The notes beneath the pieces were generated by a model. The model did no database searches and had not been told where the DNA came from. It worked only from the letters and a program-made list of their open reading frames with translations. A stretch of DNA of 64,000 bases from Rhodococcus rhodnii (GTDB taxonomy: Bacteria > Actinomycetota > Actinomycetes > Mycobacteriales > Pseudonocardiaceae). The stretch is from positions 124,001 to 188,000 of the forward strand of contig JOAA01000008.1 in assembly GCA_000720375.1 (NCBI GenBank), in the 5' to 3' direction. The position numbers and the translations under genes are program-made. This document shows, piece after piece, positions 61,055 through 64,000 of the stretch (position 1 is the stretch's first letter; the number at the start of each line of letters is the position of its first letter).

Positions 61055-64000
61055 CTACCTGCTGCGATTGCCGAATCTGAGGTAGAGCGAGGGGGTGACG
61101 AACAGGTTCAGCAGTGTCGACGTCACCAGCCCGCCGATGATGACCAGTGCCATAGGGTGCTCGATCTCGTGGCCCGGCAAGTCACCCGCCACCACCAGCG
61201 GCACCAATGCGAGCCCTGCGGCGAGCGACGTCATCAGGATCGGCGCGAGCCGTTCCTTGGCACCACGCAGAACCAGCGCGGGACCGAACGCCTCCCCTTC
61301 CTCGCGTTCCAGGTGCTGGAAGTGGTTGATCATCAGGATTCCGTTGCGAGCCGCGATACCCAGCACGGTGAAGAACCCGACCAAGGATCCGAGCGAGAGG
61401 ATGCCACCGCCCATGTAGGCCGCCAGGATCCCGCCGACCAGGGCCATCGGCAACGTCAACAGCACCAGGATCGCCAACTTCCAGCTGTTGAACGCGGTCA
61501 CAAGCAGGAACAGGATCCCGAGCAACGCGACACCGGCGAACAGCAGCAACCGGTCCTGCGCGGACGTCGCTTCCTTGTACTCACCCAGCAACTCCGCGTG
61601 GAAGCCGGCGGGGAAAGCGACCGTGCCCAGCCGTCGTTCAACCTCGGCCGCGACGTCACCGAGTGCCTTGCCTTCGGCCACGTTCGCGCCCACGTCGATC
61701 CGCCGTGAGCCGTTCTCCCGCAGGATCTGGTTCGGTGTGGACACCACCTTCACATCCGCCAGCTGCCCGATCGGGATCTTGCGGCCGTCCGAGGCGTCCA
61801 TCAGCAGCTCACGCACGCTCTCCACACTGAACCGAGCCTTCGGCTGGCTCCACACGTGTACTTCGGTGTTCTTGCCGTTGCGCCAGATGTCCCCGGCCTC
61901 CTCGCTGGCGATGAACGCCGCCGCGGTGCGCCGGACCTCACCGGGTGAGATGCCGTACTGCGACGCCTTGGCCAGATCCACCTCGACATGCACTTGCGGG
62001 ATGTTGGTCTGCAGCGTCACGTGCTCGTCGATGATCCCGTCGATCCCGGCCATCTGCTCCTTGACCTCGTTGGCCTTCTGGCGCAACGTGTCCAGGTTGT
62101 CGCCGTAGATCCGGACGATGATCGCATCGCTGCCGCCCGTGAGCACTTCCTTCGTGCGTTCCTTGAGGTAGGTCTGCACGTCCCGTTGCAGCCCGGGATA
62201 GCCGTCGACCACCTTCTGCACCGCGGCCACTGTCTTGCCGTAGTCGACGTCCGGCGAGATGCTGATCCAGTTCTCGCAGAAGTTCATCCCGACGACTTCG
62301 TCAGCCAGCGTCCCCTGTCCGATGTGGGCACCGAAGTTCCGCACGCCGGGGATGGCTCGCAGTTCCTCGGACACCTTCGCGGTGATCCGGACCATCTCCT
62401 CGCGGGACGTGCCCGGTTGGGCCACCCAGTGCATCAGGAAATCTCGTTCCTTGAACGCCGGGAACAGGTTCTGCCCGAGGAACGGCAGCACAGCCACACC
62501 GGCGAGCACGACCACAGCGACGGTGACGTACGCCGCCCTGGCACGCCTTACCACGCGCTCCAGCAGTGCCGTGTAACCACGTTGCAGCCAACGGACAAGC
62601 GGCGACTCATGCCGTTCGATCGGCGCGTTCCTCAGCAGAATCAAGGCAAGCGCCGGGATCACGGTCAATGCGACCACCAGGGACGCAAGGATCGACAGTC
62701 CGTAGGCGAACGCGAGCGGCCGGAAGAACGCTCCGGTCAAGCCGCCGAGCAGGAAGACCGGCACGGTGGAGACCAGGATGATCAGGGTCGCGTGCACGAT
62801 CGGCCCGCGTACCTCGATCGACGCCTCGAGGACGATCTTCGCCGTCGACTTGGTGCTCCCCGCTTTTCGGTGCTCACGTATCCGGCGCACGATGTTCTCG
62901 ATGTCGATGATCGCGTCGTCCACGAGCACGCCCAGCGCGATCACCAGCCCTGCCAGGATCATCGTGTTGACCGTCGCCCCGGTCCAGTACATCACCAGAC
63001 CGGCCGCGACCAGAGACAGCGGGATGGTGAGGGCACTGATCAGCGCGACCCGCCACTCGAACAAGAAGAAGATCAGGATCAGCACGACAAGACCGAAGCC
63101 GATCAGCATCGCCTGTCCGAGGTTGTTCACCGACGTCTCAATGAACGTGGCCGGCCGGAAGATCTCGGTGTCCACCTGCAGACCCTGCATGCCGGGCGCG
63201 AAGTCCTTGAGCGCGGCCTCAACCGCGTGCGTGATGTCGAGTGTGTTGCCCCACGGCAGCTTCTCGATGATCATCATGATGCCGGGACCGTCGTTGATCA
63301 CCGCGTCCCCGGTCAGCAGCGACGGCGGCATGACGTCGTCACGGATCTCCGCGACGTCCTTCAGGTACACCTTCGGCGCGCCGTCCGGCGTCTCGATCGG
63401 GATCTCCGCCAGCTGCTGCCCGCTCAGCTGGGGCAGTTGGTGCTGCACGGGGAACCGGTTGTTCGGCGTATCCACATAGCCGCCGGTGCCGATCTCGAAA
63501 CCGCCCTTGAACTTCAGCTGCCCGACGTCCACCGCGTTGCCGGCTGATTCCAGCACCTGCGACATGGTGACGTTGTGTTTCTTCATCAGGTCGGGGTCGA
63601 CCAGTGCCTGCTTGACGTGCCAGCGGTCACCCCAGATCGCCGCGTTCGCCACCCCGGGGATGCGCATCAGCCTCGGCCGCAACGTCCAGTACGCGAGCAG
63701 CGCCATGTCCACATGCGCCGCGTCGGACTTGTCCGCCTGCGAGATACCGATCTTCATCGTCCGACTGGTCGACGACAGTGGCTGGATCATGAACGGCGGG
63801 TTGGCCCAGCGCGGTAGTCGTGGCGTGATCGCGTTGATCCGTTCCTGGATCAGCAGCCGTGCCTTCATCAAGTCGGTGTCCGGCTCGAAGATCATCACGA
63901 TCGACGACAGCTGGGACACCGACTTCGACCGCATCGCCGTCAGGCCCTCGATCCCGTTGAGGCCCTGTTCCATCGGCACGGACACGAGTTCCTCGACGTC
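61055..64000 (-). CDS. RND-family efflux pump, heavy-metal (CusA/CzcA)-like, 5' end outside window
   Basis: 981 residues are present; the N-terminus lies beyond 64000. The protein has the RND plan: large periplasm-type loops (porter domains) and helix clusters. Motifs include GLVIALGVLVDDAIIDIENIVRRIREH (helix 4 with the Asp pair of proton relay), GQNLFPAFKERDFLMHW and TVLGIAARNGILMINHFQHLEREEG. These resemble the HME-RND metal pumps of Gram-negative bacteria. No membrane-fusion or outer-membrane partner lies downstream within the window; the upstream side is not visible. The substrate is uncertain. Confidence 0.88.
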   Translation of the reverse strand, partial: DVEELVSVPMEQGLNGIEGLTAMRSKSVSQLSSIVMIFEPDTDLMKARLLIQERINAITPRLPRWANPPFMIQPLSSTSRTMKIGISQADKSDAAHVDMALLAYWTLRPRLMRIPGVANAAIWGDRWHVKQALVDPDLMKKHNVTMSQVLESAGNAVDVGQLKFKGGFEIGTGGYVDTPNNRFPVQHQLPQLSGQQLAEIPIETPDGAPKVYLKDVAEIRDDVMPPSLLTGDAVINDGPGIMMIIEKLPWGNTLDITHAVEAALKDFAPGMQGLQVDTEIFRPATFIETSVNNLGQAMLIGFGLVVLILIFFLFEWRVALISALTIPLSLVAAGLVMYWTGATVNTMILAGLVIALGVLVDDAIIDIENIVRRIREHRKAGSTKSTAKIVLEASIEVRGPIVHATLIILVSTVPVFLLGGLTGAFFRPLAFAYGLSILASLVVALTVIPALALILLRNAPIERHESPLVRWLQRGYTALLERVVRRARAAYVTVAVVVLAGVAVLPFLGQNLFPAFKERDFLMHWVAQPGTSREEMVRITAKVSEELRAIPGVRNFGAHIGQGTLADEVVGMNFCENWISISPDVDYGKTVAAVQKVVDGYPGLQRDVQTYLKERTKEVLTGGSDAIIVRIYGDNLDTLRQKANEVKEQMAGIDGIIDEHVTLQTNIPQVHVEVDLAKASQYGISPGEVRRTAAAFIASEEAGDIWRNGKNTEVHVWSQPKARFSVESVRELLMDASDGRKIPIGQLADVKVVSTPNQILRENGSRRIDVGANVAEGKALGDVAAEVERRLGTVAFPAGFHAELLGEYKEATSAQDRLLLFAGVALLGILFLLVTAFNSWKLAILVLLTLPMALVGGILAAYMGGGILSLGSLVGFFTVLGIAARNGILMINHFQHLEREEGEAFGPALVLRGAKERLAPILMTSLAAGLALVPLVVAGDLPGHEIEHPMALVIIGGLVTSTLLNLFVTPSLYLRFGNRSR

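Noticed and set aside
61988..63547. A 519-codon open frame antisense to the RND pump
   Set aside because: Composition is Arg/Asp/His/Gln-rich shadow sequence; the opposite strand carries clear RND motifs.

Overview
The window is chromosomal DNA of a high-GC Gram-positive bacterium. Gene content and order place it in the Actinomycetota, most likely family Pseudonocardiaceae (relatives of Amycolatopsis, Lentzea or Kibdelosporangium). The reasons are the very high GC, frequent GTG starts, many ATGA-type gene overlaps, and a chain of neighbours recalled from mycobacteria: fpg-rnc-DUF177-sepIVA, coaD-rsmD, recG-DAK2, ung-thiL-DUF3515, and gpsA-plsC-fbiD-ppk-mutT1-hupB-leuD-leuC-IclR-tRNA-gltX-cimA. 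The genus cannot be fixed from sequence reading alone.

Layout. 1-2.2 kb: 5' part of a kdp potassium-pump operon on the minus strand, with a 27-residue membrane peptide ahead of kdpF. 2.4-9.6 kb: accessory genes: an XRE regulator facing a secreted beta-propeller protein, an alpha/beta-hydrolase-like protein, asparagine synthase, a MarR regulator and a tandem pair of two-domain multicopper oxidases, the second without its C-terminal copper ligands. 9.6-16.3 kb: fpg, rnc, rpmF, DUF177 and SepIVA genes, a secreted RNase, GNAT and MerB-like genes, coaD, rsmD and an SDR. 16.4-20.6 kb: a HelD-type helicase, a 146-bp repeat tract, a DUF2087 gene and a BtrH-like gene. 20.6-27 kb: arginase-family gene, pyruvate carboxylase, a regulator with two LuxR helix-turn-helix domains, and a DivIVA-like coiled-coil gene.

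27-37.7 kb: repeat tract, MBL hydrolase, recG, DAK2 gene, rpmB, MFS exporter, HAD phosphatase, ung, gamma carbonic anhydrase, thiL, a stand-alone Lrp ligand domain and DUF3515. 37.7-43.3 kb: MocR/PLP and flavin/PLP genes, a cysteine node (CGS/CGL-type enzyme, leader peptide, cysteine dioxygenase), gpsA and an acyltransferase. 43.3-50.6 kb: fbiD-like gene, ppk1, mutT1, a repeat tract, hupB, leuD, leuC. 50.6-58.6 kb: IclR/NdgR regulator, a hairpin-rich gap, tRNA-Glu and tRNA-Gln, HAD, gltX, a flavin monooxygenase, an FAH-family gene, and cimA behind an isoleucine leader peptide and attenuator. 58.7-64 kb: an ABC exporter operon and a large RND pump cut off by the window end.

The genes are mainly housekeeping, but several control elements stand out. 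Leucine/isoleucine synthesis (leuCD, cimA) is flanked by its likely regulator NdgR and by a classical Val-Ile-Ile-Ile attenuator. The cysteine dioxygenase gene follows a small Cys-containing leader whose last sense codons are perfectly complementary to the dioxygenase ribosome-binding site. Four intergenic tracts (18.6, 27.1, 47.2 and 51.5 kb) carry unexplained repeats or long hairpins. Start sites and functions come from reading alone; no database search was run.
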